DNA of 64,000 nt from an uncultured Bacteroidota bacterium (GTDB taxonomy: Bacteria; Bacteroidota; Bacteroidia; NS11-12g; UBA9320): assembly GCA_937124965.1 (NCBI GenBank), contig CAKZLB010000043.1, positions 42,368 to 106,367 on the forward strand. Reading direction: 5' to 3'. Each line of letters starts with the position of its first letter. Within the stretch, counting starts at the first letter, position 1. The position numbers were made by a program, and so were the translations under genes. Under the pieces are notes generated by a model that saw only the letters and a list, made by a program, of their open reading frames with translations, was not told the DNA's origin and did no database searches. Below, one piece after another: positions 37,203 through 45,465 of this stretch.

Positions 37203-38516
37203 TTATGCTTCTCGCGTAACGTCCCAGTTTTCCAGGTAGTCGGCAACACGTTTCACAAACATACCGCCTAACGCACCATCCACAACACGGTGATCGTAAC
37301 TATGTGATAGATACATAAAGTGTCGTATTCCAATAACATCACCATATTCTGTTTCAATAACAGCGGGTTTCTTTACGATTGCACCGGTAGCCAAAATTGC
37401 AACTTGCGGTTGATTAATAATTGGAGTACCCATTAGGTTACCAAAAGTTCCAACATTCGTAATCGTGTATGTACCACCTTGAATTTCATCAGGCTTAAGC
37501 GCATTATTTCGTGCTCTATTTGCTAAATCATTCACCTCTCGTGCTAGTCCAACTAAATTCTTGGTATCAGCATTTCGTATTACTGGAACGATTAAATTAC
37601 CAGAAGGGAGAGCCGCAGCCATTCCAACGTTAATAGCTTTTCTTTTAATGATATTATCTCCATCAACTTCAATGTTGATCATTGGGAAATCTTTAATAGC
37701 CTTAACAACAGCTTCAACAAAAAGTGGAGTAAACGTTAAACGCTCACCTTCTCTTTTTTGAAAAGCATCTTTGTGCTTCAGTCTCCAATTTACAAGATTT
37801 GTAACGTCCGCTTCTACAAATGAAGAAACGTGCGGCGAAACTTGTTTAGACTTAACCATATGACCAGCGATTAATTTTCGCATTCGGTCCATTTCAATGA
37901 TTTCATCACCCGCGTTTAAAGAAGCGGTAGGTTTAACTGATTCTACTTTTGGAGCTGGTGCTGAAGTCTTCTGCGTATTTGTTTCCTGAACAGATGGCTC
38001 TGCCGTTGTAGCAGGAATGCCGTTTTTTACATACGACAAAATATCTTTTTTGGTAACTCTTCCGTCTTTTCCTGTACCAGGCAAGCTTTCTAATTGACTC
38101 ATAGAAATACCTTCTTGGCGTGCAATATTTAAGACTAACGGAGAGTAAAATCGATTGCCATTACTTGACATTGGCTCCACAGCAGCCACTGCTTGGTGAA
38201 CTGTTTCAGTAATCACCTCAATTGGTTTAACAATTTCGGCACTTGTTGCTGGAGTTGATGCTGCTTCACCTGCTGCATCGGTTTCAATTATAGCCACTGG
38301 TGCCCCAACCGGCACAACATCTCCTTCCCCAAACAGCATTTTTGTTAACGTTCCAGCTTCGGAAGAAGGAACTTCTGAATCAACTTTGTCGGTAGCCACT
38401 TCTAGGATAGCTTCGTCTACTTCCACACGATCACCTTCATTTTTTAGCCATCGAATTACAGTTGCTTCGTTTATGCTTTCGCCCATTTTGGGCATTACTA
38501 GTTCAAATTTTGCCAT
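37203..38516 (-). CDS. 2-oxoacid dehydrogenase dihydrolipoyl acyltransferase (E2)
   Basis: 437 residues from ATG at 38516, which directly precedes the lipoyl domain; a longer upstream frame is not supported. One N-terminal lipoyl domain (1-78) has lipoyl lysine K44 in ATDKVDSEV. An Ala/Thr/Pro linker follows. The E1/E3-binding domain is near 120-165 (SPLVLNIARQEG...LPGTGKDGRVTKKDI), with a second Pro/Ala linker and the acyltransferase core with H409 and D413 in DHRVVDG. A single lipoyl domain favours a branched-chain or generic 2-oxoacid complex over pyruvate dehydrogenase, but this is not certain. E1 and E3 genes are not adjacent. Confidence 0.9.
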   Translation of the reverse strand: MAKFELVMPKMGESINEATVIRWLKNEGDRVEVDEAILEVATDKVDSEVPSSEAGTLTKMLFGEGDVVPVGAPVAIIETDAAGEAASTPATSAEIVKPIEVITETVHQAVAAVEPMSSNGNRFYSPLVLNIARQEGISMSQLESLPGTGKDGRVTKKDILSYVKNGIPATTAEPSVQETNTQKTSAPAPKVESVKPTASLNAGDEIIEMDRMRKLIAGHMVKSKQVSPHVSSFVEADVTNLVNWRLKHKDAFQKREGERLTFTPLFVEAVVKAIKDFPMINIEVDGDNIIKRKAINVGMAAALPSGNLIVPVIRNADTKNLVGLAREVNDLANRARNNALKPDEIQGGTYTITNVGTFGNLMGTPIINQPQVAILATGAIVKKPAVIETEYGDVIGIRHFMYLSHSYDHRVVDGALGGMFVKRVADYLENWDVTREA

Positions 38517-38733
38517 TTGGAATGTTGCGCTTTTGAGTGGTGCAAAGAAACAACTTTTATTTTTCAAGTTCAAACGAAAGATAAACAGAAGTTTGAAGAC
38601 AATTTAAAGTACCAAGCGTCTATTTATGAGTTAATTAGAGTGTAGTATTTGCTGTTCATATGGTACAAAGAAACTTTGGCAATATCAATTTTCTCATTTG
38701 TGAAACCCTATTATTGTACGAAGGATAAAAACT

Positions 38734-39906
38734 ATGATTAACAAAGTATTCATCGTCGAAGACAATATAATGTATGCTCAATTAATGAAACAAGCATTAA
38801 ATGGTGAGCCCTACGAAATTGAAATATTTCATAATGCACAGGATTTTTTAGACAATTTACATCGTAATCCTGATGCAGTCACAATCGACTATATGCTGCC
38901 AGATTTATCAGGCATGGAAGTTCTCAAGCGTGTTCAAGAATACAACTCGGATATAAGCTGTGTGTTTTTATCTGGTCAAGAGGATGTTAACAAAGTGGTT
39001 GAAGCCTACAACAATGGTGTTAAAAGCTATATCGTTAAAAACGATAATGCACTTGTTGAACTAAAACAAGCTGTCAAAAATTCTTTGAGCACTGTTACCT
39101 TAAAAAAGGAAGTTGCACTATTAAATGAAGAAATTGTCGATCGCAGCAAATACAGTAAAATAATCGGTAACAGTACAGCCATGATGCGTGTATTAAAACT
39201 TATTCAACGCGTGGAAAAGACTGATACATTGGTAATGATTACTGGAGATAGTGGTACGGGTAAAGAACTAATTGCTGAAGCTATTCATATGAATAGCAAC
39301 CGAAGGAGGAAGCCATATGTTGCAATTAATATTGCTGCTATTCCAGCAAATTTATTAGAAGATGAGTTATTCGGGCATGAGCGTGGAGCCTTTACTGGTG
39401 CCAGTGGTAAGAGAAAAGGAAGATTTGAGGAAGCCGATGGAGGGACTATCTTTCTCGATGAAATTGGAGAGATGGACGTGTTACTGCAAACGAAACTATT
39501 GCGTGTACTTCAGGAGAAAACTGTCACTCGTTTGGGCAGTAATAAGAATATAAAGCTTGATGTTCGAATAATTTGCGCAACGAACAAAAGTTTAGGAGAG
39601 CAAGTCAAAAAAGGAAACTTTAGAGAAGATCTATATTACCGAATTCAAGGGTTTCTAATCCATTTACCAAAACTGAAGGATCGCGGTGGGGACGTGATAC
39701 TGCTTGCTGATCATTTCCTAAAAATATATTGTGAAAAGCATGGTTTACCACCAAAGAGTATTGGTGAGTCTGCAAAACAAGCTTTGTTAAGTCATCCATT
39801 TTCTGGGAATGTTAGAGAGCTCATAGCACTAATGGAGCGATGTGTTCTAATGAGCGATGGTAATACAATTGAATCTGAGAATTTGATTTTCAGTGATGTA
39901 ATTTGA
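38734..39906 (+). CDS. NtrC-type response regulator without DNA-binding domain
   Basis: 390 residues. The receiver domain (1-120) has E9/D10, phospho-acceptor D52 (TIDYMLPD), S80 and K102. The sigma-54-activating AAA+ domain (about 145-380) has Walker A G171-DSGTGKE, GAFTGA at 218-223 (sigma-54 contact) and the R-finger/sensor region ending in SGNVRELIALMERCVLMSDG. It stops about 20 residues later (ESENLIFSDVI), where Fis-type helix-turn-helix domains normally begin. It should therefore activate sigma-54 RNA polymerase from solution or with a partner. It is upstream of the 40-kb surface-protein cluster, on the same strand. A sensor kinase is not in the window. Confidence 0.92.
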   Translation: MINKVFIVEDNIMYAQLMKQALNGEPYEIEIFHNAQDFLDNLHRNPDAVTIDYMLPDLSGMEVLKRVQEYNSDISCVFLSGQEDVNKVVEAYNNGVKSYIVKNDNALVELKQAVKNSLSTVTLKKEVALLNEEIVDRSKYSKIIGNSTAMMRVLKLIQRVEKTDTLVMITGDSGTGKELIAEAIHMNSNRRRKPYVAINIAAIPANLLEDELFGHERGAFTGASGKRKGRFEEADGGTIFLDEIGEMDVLLQTKLLRVLQEKTVTRLGSNKNIKLDVRIICATNKSLGEQVKKGNFREDLYYRIQGFLIHLPKLKDRGGDVILLADHFLKIYCEKHGLPPKSIGESAKQALLSHPFSGNVRELIALMERCVLMSDGNTIESENLIFSDVI

Positions 39907-39966
39907 GCATAAGTCCACCACCCTAACTATGTAGAACAATTCTAAATAAATAGATATTTCGTCTTT

Positions 39967-39999
39967 TTTCCCATTTGTGGAATAATTAGTCTATATTTG
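39967..39999 (+). promoter_or_regulatory. Promoter of the 40-45 kb surface-protein cluster
   Basis: TATATTTG at 39992-39999 is a perfect -7 box. TTTC at 39967-39970 (21-nt spacing) or TTTG at 39974-39977 (14-nt) are -33 candidates. The leader to the ATG at 40068 is about 65 nt and contains an imperfect run of TAC triplets (40034-40055). Confidence 0.4.
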
Positions 40000-40067
40000 A
40001 ATCATCAAATCGGCGCATTGTGCTGGTTTGGTGCTACTATTACTACTACTACTTAATTATTGATGAA

Positions 40068-42527
40068 ATGGAACTAAGAAATGAACCCAAAATTGGGCTA
40101 GAACTTAAATTACGCAAAATTGCCATAGTGGCTTCTGTATTTGCGGTTCTCATTACAGTATCTGTATTTATTTACACAAATTTATCGTCTTCATCCGACA
40201 CCTTTGCAGGTGTTCAGAGCACAAGCAATACCATTACAGGTAGTGTATTTTGTGACATTGATCAAGACCAAACACAAGATGAGTTTGAATCGGACCTTGA
40301 CAACGTCAAAATCTGGCTAATTAATGATGCCGACGGTGATGGAACCATTGATGCTGGTGAATCTATTATTGACTCAACAGTAACAAATTCGTCAGGCGAC
40401 TATTCTTTTACCAGCGACTATTCTGCAGGTAGCGGAACAATTACAGTTGCGGTTGCAACGAACAATGATGACGCAGACGAAAAATCAAACGGTGACATAG
40501 ATCGGGACAAAGAATATTTGCGTATCAATGACCGAACAATTGGACTTAGATTTCAGGATGTGAGTATTCCTCAAGGTGCCACCGTCACGAGTGCAACAAT
40601 CACCCTAAATAGCTGGGACGATAAAGACAAAGAGGGTTCTGTAAAAATTTATGGCCATGACATTGACAATTCTGGTTCCATAAGTTCGAACGATGACGAT
40701 ATAACCGATAGAACCAAAACATCGTCAAAAGTAACTTGGACTTTCACTGAATGGGACGAAGACGTTGATTACAACACACCTAGCATTGCTACTGTGGTTC
40801 AAGAAATTGTAAACAGAAACGGTTGGTCTTCTGGAAATGATATGATGTTTATTATTGAGAAGAACAGTGGGAAGAAACGTAAAGTAACCGCTAGAGATTA
40901 TTCGTCGAGCTACGCACCAGAATTGACTATTACATACTCCTCTGATGTTGAAGAAGGTGGTTCCAGCAGTTTTATTGTTTTAGCTGATACGTCTTGTCAT
41001 TCTGGATCAAATGTATCTGGAAATATCTCTCGCTCTGTAACATTTAACTCGGGGGGAAATACGAGCAATAATAATGACTTTGGTTTTATAAACTCCTGCG
41101 GAAGTTCTGCAAAAAACAGAATCTGTGGTAAGGTTTTTAACGATGCAAACCAAAATGGAAATATGGAAAGCGGCGAATCTGGATGTCAGAACGTAAAACT
41201 AAGACTCCATAGAGATAAAGATGGAAGCGGAACTCTAAATGAAGGAGATGAATGCTTTGATAGCACGACCACTGATGTTGGTGGTGCATTTGACTTCGTT
41301 GTAGATTTTGAGTCAAGTGGAGGTTCTTCAACAACGTTTTCAAAAAAGATATCCCATAAAGATAGAGATGCTGAAGAAAACTCCGATGGAGATGTTTACA
41401 CCGAAGACAATGATTTGGATCTAAATGAGCACATGGTATCATTGTTATTCGATGGGGTAACAGTCCCTCAAGGTGCAACTATCACTTCGGCATATGTTAA
41501 ATTTAAATCTGAAGACGATGAAGATGGAAGCGCGTATGTAAAAATATATGCCGAAGACACCGACGACGCATCAGCATTCAGCGAATCAAGACGAAATTTA
41601 ACGAACAGAACAAAGACCAGCAACTATGTGACCTGGTCACTGACAGAATGGGAAGAAGACGAATACTACAATTCTGCTGATATTAAAACAGTAATCCAAG
41701 AAGTGGTTGACAGAAGTGGTTGGACTTCTGGCAATAACTTGAACGTAATGTTCTTTAGATATAGCGGGGATGACCGAGATGCAATTCCAAGAGATGAAAG
41801 CTCGTCTTCTGCCCCAGAAATTTTTATTACATACACCACTGGCTCAAGTAATGCTAACAAATTTATTGTTGAAATAGATGATGAATCTGGTAACTTGGAT
41901 GAAGTTATTTCAGAGCCAACCACACCAGTAGCCTTTAGTTCTTCAGGAAACCAAAGCGAAGAGTTCGAAGTAGCTGCTTACGACGCAAGCGCGCTGCCTG
42001 TCGACCTAATGTACATAAGTGCCAAAAATACTGGAACAGGTGCAGAAATTCTATGGGCCACTGCCATGGAAGAAAACAATAGTCATTTTGATATTGAACG
42101 TAGCATAGATGGTTCAAGCTTTAATAAAATTGATGAAGTTTCGGGCAACGGAAACTCAATGAACATTATTGAATATCAATATCTTGACTACCTCACTCCT
42201 ACTCAAGACGATCCAGTATACTATCGTTTAAAACAAGTCGACTTTGATGGTCAGTTTGAATATAGTCCTGTAGTTTATGTAATTTCAGGTATTGAAGACG
42301 AAGCAAACATTTACCCAAACCCTGCTGTCAGTTTTATAAACATTTCAAAGCAAGGATATCGATTTTCTGTTCAACTGATTAGCCAGTCAGGTTTAGTCGT
42401 TGCTTCAAGGCAGAATGTCCTTGACAAAACGCAGATTCCAGTGGGTCAAATACCAACGGGACTCTATGTTGCACAGATAAAATCCAGAAATGGCGAAGAA
42501 TCTCATAAGTTACTAGTCAAGCACTAA
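40068..42527 (+). CDS. T9SS surface protein with duplicated SdrD-like and beta-sandwich domains
   Basis: 820 residues from ATG at 40068. The N-terminus has the shared leader pattern PKIGLELKL, then a membrane segment (about 18-38). The body is a tandem pair: an SdrD B-like domain (about 55-115: GSVFCDIDQDQTQDEFE) plus a roughly 160-residue Asp-rich domain (about 130-291), repeated as about 353-420 (GKVFNDANQNGNMESGE) and 431-590. The Asp-rich units share GLRF/SLLF, SIPQGATVTSA/TVPQGATITSA, and NGWSSGN/SGWTSGN. An ALPVDL pre-CTD module and a T9SS sorting domain (IYPNPAVSFINIS) end it. It is probably a Ca-binding cell-surface protein. First of three related genes. Confidence 0.85.
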   Translation: MELRNEPKIGLELKLRKIAIVASVFAVLITVSVFIYTNLSSSSDTFAGVQSTSNTITGSVFCDIDQDQTQDEFESDLDNVKIWLINDADGDGTIDAGESIIDSTVTNSSGDYSFTSDYSAGSGTITVAVATNNDDADEKSNGDIDRDKEYLRINDRTIGLRFQDVSIPQGATVTSATITLNSWDDKDKEGSVKIYGHDIDNSGSISSNDDDITDRTKTSSKVTWTFTEWDEDVDYNTPSIATVVQEIVNRNGWSSGNDMMFIIEKNSGKKRKVTARDYSSSYAPELTITYSSDVEEGGSSSFIVLADTSCHSGSNVSGNISRSVTFNSGGNTSNNNDFGFINSCGSSAKNRICGKVFNDANQNGNMESGESGCQNVKLRLHRDKDGSGTLNEGDECFDSTTTDVGGAFDFVVDFESSGGSSTTFSKKISHKDRDAEENSDGDVYTEDNDLDLNEHMVSLLFDGVTVPQGATITSAYVKFKSEDDEDGSAYVKIYAEDTDDASAFSESRRNLTNRTKTSNYVTWSLTEWEEDEYYNSADIKTVIQEVVDRSGWTSGNNLNVMFFRYSGDDRDAIPRDESSSSAPEIFITYTTGSSNANKFIVEIDDESGNLDEVISEPTTPVAFSSSGNQSEEFEVAAYDASALPVDLMYISAKNTGTGAEILWATAMEENNSHFDIERSIDGSSFNKIDEVSGNGNSMNIIEYQYLDYLTPTQDDPVYYRLKQVDFDGQFEYSPVVYVISGIEDEANIYPNPAVSFINISKQGYRFSVQLISQSGLVVASRQNVLDKTQIPVGQIPTGLYVAQIKSRNGEESHKLLVKH

Positions 42528-42584
42528 AAATCTTAGTTTAAGTAATCAGTAAAGTAATATCCGGCTCTGAGACTGAGCCGGATT
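42526..42584 (+). repeat. 59-bp intergenic repeat, copy 1 (contains terminator)
   Basis: Matches 44561-44619 with one substitution (T at 42574, G at 44609). It begins at the stop codon of the upstream gene and ends with the hairpin ATCCGGCTC (42559-42567) / GAGCCGGAT (42575-42583), loop 7 nt, followed by TTTCT. It looks like a rho-independent terminator or attenuator duplicated together with its flanking genes. Confidence 0.85.
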
Positions 42585-42611
42585 TCTAAACAGTTACTCA
42601 AAGATACTATT

Positions 42612-44561
42612 ATGAATATTCGTATACAGCCTAGCATAAAACAAGAGTTAAAACTAATAAACACAGTCGTTGTACTTACAGTTTCAGCAGTGATTATCGG
42701 ACTAACGTTGTTCATTCTTTTTAACTCAAAATCAGAAGAATCGCTCGCTCAAACTCAAACCGAAACTACTATACAGGGAACCGGTCCTGGAGGTATTGGC
42801 AATTCTAAATCCAACGGGTTATGGTTAAGAGCAGACGCAATTAATCAAGAAAACGGCAGTGCTGTTACCAATTGGATCGACAAATCGTACTACAAAAACG
42901 ATGGTGCACAAACAGACACAAGCAAAAGGCCAAAATACTACTCAACAAGCGATCTAAACAGCATGCCTGTGATTCGTTTTGATGGGATAAATGACGAAAT
43001 AGCAATTGCAGATGCAAGTGTTTTAGATAGTTCTGCAGGCTTAACATATTATGCTGTTATTCGACCAAAAAATTTAGATAAAAAACCACGAGGAGTTTTA
43101 GGTAAGCGTATTACCTATTCAACAACTTCAAATTATTCATATACCTGGTTCTTTCATTCAAACGATCGATTGTACCTAGATTTAGTGACCTCAAATAATC
43201 GATTTCACTCAGGGAATAAAGTTTATCAAAACAATTCAAATTATATACTGTCGTTTGATTTTGATGGCACAGTTGCGAGCAACAAACGCGCTACGATGTA
43301 TGATGGTTCAGAAGCTATTATACAATCTAATGAGTCCAGTAATTTTATACCTGCAGGTAATCAGGACCTTATTCTGGGTGCCTTAAATACAAATTATGGA
43401 ACCTACTTAGGTGCTGACTATGCAGAGGTTATTCAGTTTAATTATTCGCTAGACTCTTTAGAGCACATCATAGTTCAAAACTACTTATCTGCAAAATACA
43501 ATATCCCCTTAAATACTAAGGATTTATACACTCAGGATGATTATTCAAATGGAGATTATGATTTTGATGTTGCTGGAATTGGAAAAATATCTGATAACGT
43601 AACCCATGATTATTCTACTGGTTCTGGAATTGTTACCATATCGAACCCACAACACTTAGATAACAATGAATTTCTTTTCTGGGGCCATGATGGAAGCACG
43701 CTTTTGGCCACGAATACAGATGATGTACCTACCGAAGTTGATGCCAGGTTTGATCGAGTATGGCGAGTGAATGAGGTTGATGGTTCTTCCGATTCCGTTG
43801 ACGTTGGAAATATAGATATTACTTGGAATTTAAGTGATTTAGGAACAATTCGCGCAGAGGATCTTGTTTTGTTGGTTGACACAGACAACGATGGTTTGTT
43901 TAATGATGAAGAGACTATATCAGGTGCAATAATGATAGATGAAGGTTCCTTTCGTTTTGAATCAATTGCTTCGATCACAAACAATTCTCGATTTACTTTA
44001 GGAACCACAGATGTGGGAGAAACAGCTCTACCTGTTGATTTAATTAGATTTACTGCAACCTCAAGTAACAACGATGCCCTATTACAATGGGCAACAGCAA
44101 CGGAACTTAATAACAGTCATTTTTCTATTGAGCGTAGTTTTGACGGCAATAGTTTTGAGCACATCGATCAAGTTTTTGGGAATGGAAATTCTGCTTCAGT
44201 TATTGAGTATGAATATTTAGATAAAAATATCCTACGCTCACATCAAACGGTTTTTTATAGGCTAAAGCAAGTTGATTTTGACAGTAAATTCGAATACAGC
44301 CCGATAGTTTATTTAAAAAGCCAGAATGAAAACATGGCTACTGTGTACCCAAATCCAGCAGTAGATTTTATAAATATTTCAAAACAAGGATGTTCTTTTT
44401 CTGTGAAAATTATTAATCAATCTGGTGTGATTGTTCAAGCAAAATATAACATATCCGATAACACACAATTCTCAGTAAAACAGCTGCCTACCGGATTGTA
44501 CGTCGTACAGATTCTGTCGGAAGACGGAGATGAAACCCATAAAATATTAGTGAAAAAATAA
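42612..44561 (+). CDS. T9SS surface protein with LamG/concanavalin-like domain
   Basis: 649 residues. The N-terminus carries the cluster leader PSIKQELKL, a membrane segment (about 20-37) and NSKSEESLA. A concanavalin-like domain follows (about 65-300: NGLWLRADAINQENGSAVTNW, MPVIRFDGINDEI, SAKYNIPL), then a DUF-type beta region (FDVAGIGKISDN). Next is the ALPVDLIRF pre-CTD module and a T9SS sorting domain (VYPNPAVDFINIS...PTGLYVVQI). The last 190 residues are close to those of the gene before it, including YRLKQVDFD and FINISKQG. It is probably a surface carbohydrate- or cell-binding protein. Confidence 0.85.
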   Translation: MNIRIQPSIKQELKLINTVVVLTVSAVIIGLTLFILFNSKSEESLAQTQTETTIQGTGPGGIGNSKSNGLWLRADAINQENGSAVTNWIDKSYYKNDGAQTDTSKRPKYYSTSDLNSMPVIRFDGINDEIAIADASVLDSSAGLTYYAVIRPKNLDKKPRGVLGKRITYSTTSNYSYTWFFHSNDRLYLDLVTSNNRFHSGNKVYQNNSNYILSFDFDGTVASNKRATMYDGSEAIIQSNESSNFIPAGNQDLILGALNTNYGTYLGADYAEVIQFNYSLDSLEHIIVQNYLSAKYNIPLNTKDLYTQDDYSNGDYDFDVAGIGKISDNVTHDYSTGSGIVTISNPQHLDNNEFLFWGHDGSTLLATNTDDVPTEVDARFDRVWRVNEVDGSSDSVDVGNIDITWNLSDLGTIRAEDLVLLVDTDNDGLFNDEETISGAIMIDEGSFRFESIASITNNSRFTLGTTDVGETALPVDLIRFTATSSNNDALLQWATATELNNSHFSIERSFDGNSFEHIDQVFGNGNSASVIEYEYLDKNILRSHQTVFYRLKQVDFDSKFEYSPIVYLKSQNENMATVYPNPAVDFINISKQGCSFSVKIINQSGVIVQAKYNISDNTQFSVKQLPTGLYVVQILSEDGDETHKILVKK

Positions 44562-44619
44562 AAAATCTTAGTTTAAGTAATCAGTAAAGTAATATCCGGC
44601 TCTGAGACGGAGCCGGATT
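44561..44619 (+). repeat. 59-bp intergenic repeat, copy 2 (contains terminator)
   Basis: Second copy of the element at 42526-42584, at the same position relative to the stop codon of a paralogous gene. The hairpin arms at 44594-44602 and 44610-44618 are unchanged, the loop has one substitution, and ATTATTTTTC follows. It lies 28 nt before the next ATG. Confidence 0.85.
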
Positions 44620-44646
44620 ATTTTTCAAATTTCTAAAACAACAAAC

Positions 44647-45294
44647 ATGAGCATTGATTTAAAACCAAGAATAAAGCAAGAATTAAAACTTCAAAAGACT
44701 GTTGTTTTATTGACCCTCACTGCAATAATTGTAACAGCAACTCTAATGATCTTACTTAATAGTAAATCTGAAAACACTTTCGCATCAAGTGACAGTGGTA
44801 ATAATACCGTTGCTATTTCAATTCCAGAAGTTGCAATAATGGATATAGAATCAGCTGGAAGCAAAAATATTAGTCTTACAGTGAACATTCCTTCAGAAGC
44901 AGGTGATAAAATCGACTTATCTTCAGCGAAAGATAGTTCGTTATGGTTAAATTATTCTTCCGTACGAGGAAAACAAACGGAAGCATCTCGAAAAATATTT
45001 ACTCGAATAGTTTCTGGAGCGGTACCAAAAGGGCTTCGCTTGAGAGTTACTCCAATGTCGTACGCTGGAAGTGGTGATGGTACTTTTGGTGACGTTATTC
45101 GTCAACAAGGAAAAATCCTAAATAAAAACGACAAGGCTATCATTAACAATATAGGCACCTGTTATACTGGAGACGGAGCAGGTAACGGACACAAACTTGT
45201 TTATGCATTAGAATTTAGAAACAATCAATACCATAAAATCAACTTCGACCAATCAAGTACGTTAACCGTTTTGTACACCATTACTGACAACTAA
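44647..45294 (+). CDS. Small exported beta-rich protein (uncharacterised family)
   Basis: 215 residues. The leader matches the previous gene: PRIKQELKL, membrane segment (about 17-36), NSKSENTFA. The mature part (about 45-215) is a beta-sandwich-like sequence with ISIPEVAIMDIE, SLWLNYSSV, AVPKGLRLRVTP, GSGDGTFGDV, GTCYTGDGAGNGHKLVYAL and a final TLTVLYTITDN. It has no T9SS sorting domain, so it may be periplasmic or polymerised on the surface. The C-terminal half is homologous to the partial gene at 63734. Function is unknown; a pilin- or fimbria-like structural role is only a guess. Confidence 0.78.
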   Translation: MSIDLKPRIKQELKLQKTVVLLTLTAIIVTATLMILLNSKSENTFASSDSGNNTVAISIPEVAIMDIESAGSKNISLTVNIPSEAGDKIDLSSAKDSSLWLNYSSVRGKQTEASRKIFTRIVSGAVPKGLRLRVTPMSYAGSGDGTFGDVIRQQGKILNKNDKAIINNIGTCYTGDGAGNGHKLVYALEFRNNQYHKINFDQSSTLTVLYTITDN

Positions 45295-45356
45295 ACAAAG
45301 TAAGCCTGTACGTAAAATCTATTCAAAAGACATTAAGTTAGTAAGCAGTACAAAAC

Positions 45357-45389
45357 AAAAGCCGACCTCAAAATAGAGGTCGGACTTTT
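45357..45389 (+). terminator. Terminator after the 44647 gene
   Basis: Stem CCGACCTC (45362-45369) / GAGGTCGG (45376-45383) with a 6-nt loop. It is extended by AAAAG (45357-45361) and CTTTT (45385-45389) across a single bulged A. It lies 63 nt after the stop and probably ends the 40-45 kb transcript. Confidence 0.75.
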
Positions 45390-45465
45390 GCATTTAGTAT
45401 TTTTTTTTGACAACCAACATTACATTGATTCTACCTATTTGTCTTCCAAAAAATAAAATGGTTGC

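Noticed and set aside
38517..38573. N-terminal extension of the E2 protein
   Set aside because: The lipoyl domain begins right at the ATG at 38516; the extra residues (KNKSCFFAPLKS) match no E2 N-terminus.
38675..38692. Sigma-54-like promoter (TTTGGCA) upstream of the NtrC-type gene
   Set aside because: There is no GC at the -12 position after the required spacing.
40034..40055. TAC-triplet run as a phase-variable tract
   Set aside because: The repeat is short and imperfect (one ATT interruption) and lies outside the coding region.
40020..40067. GTG-started extension of the 40068 protein with six tyrosines
   Set aside because: It comes from translating the TAC-rich leader. The ATG at 40068 restores the leader pattern shared with the two following genes.
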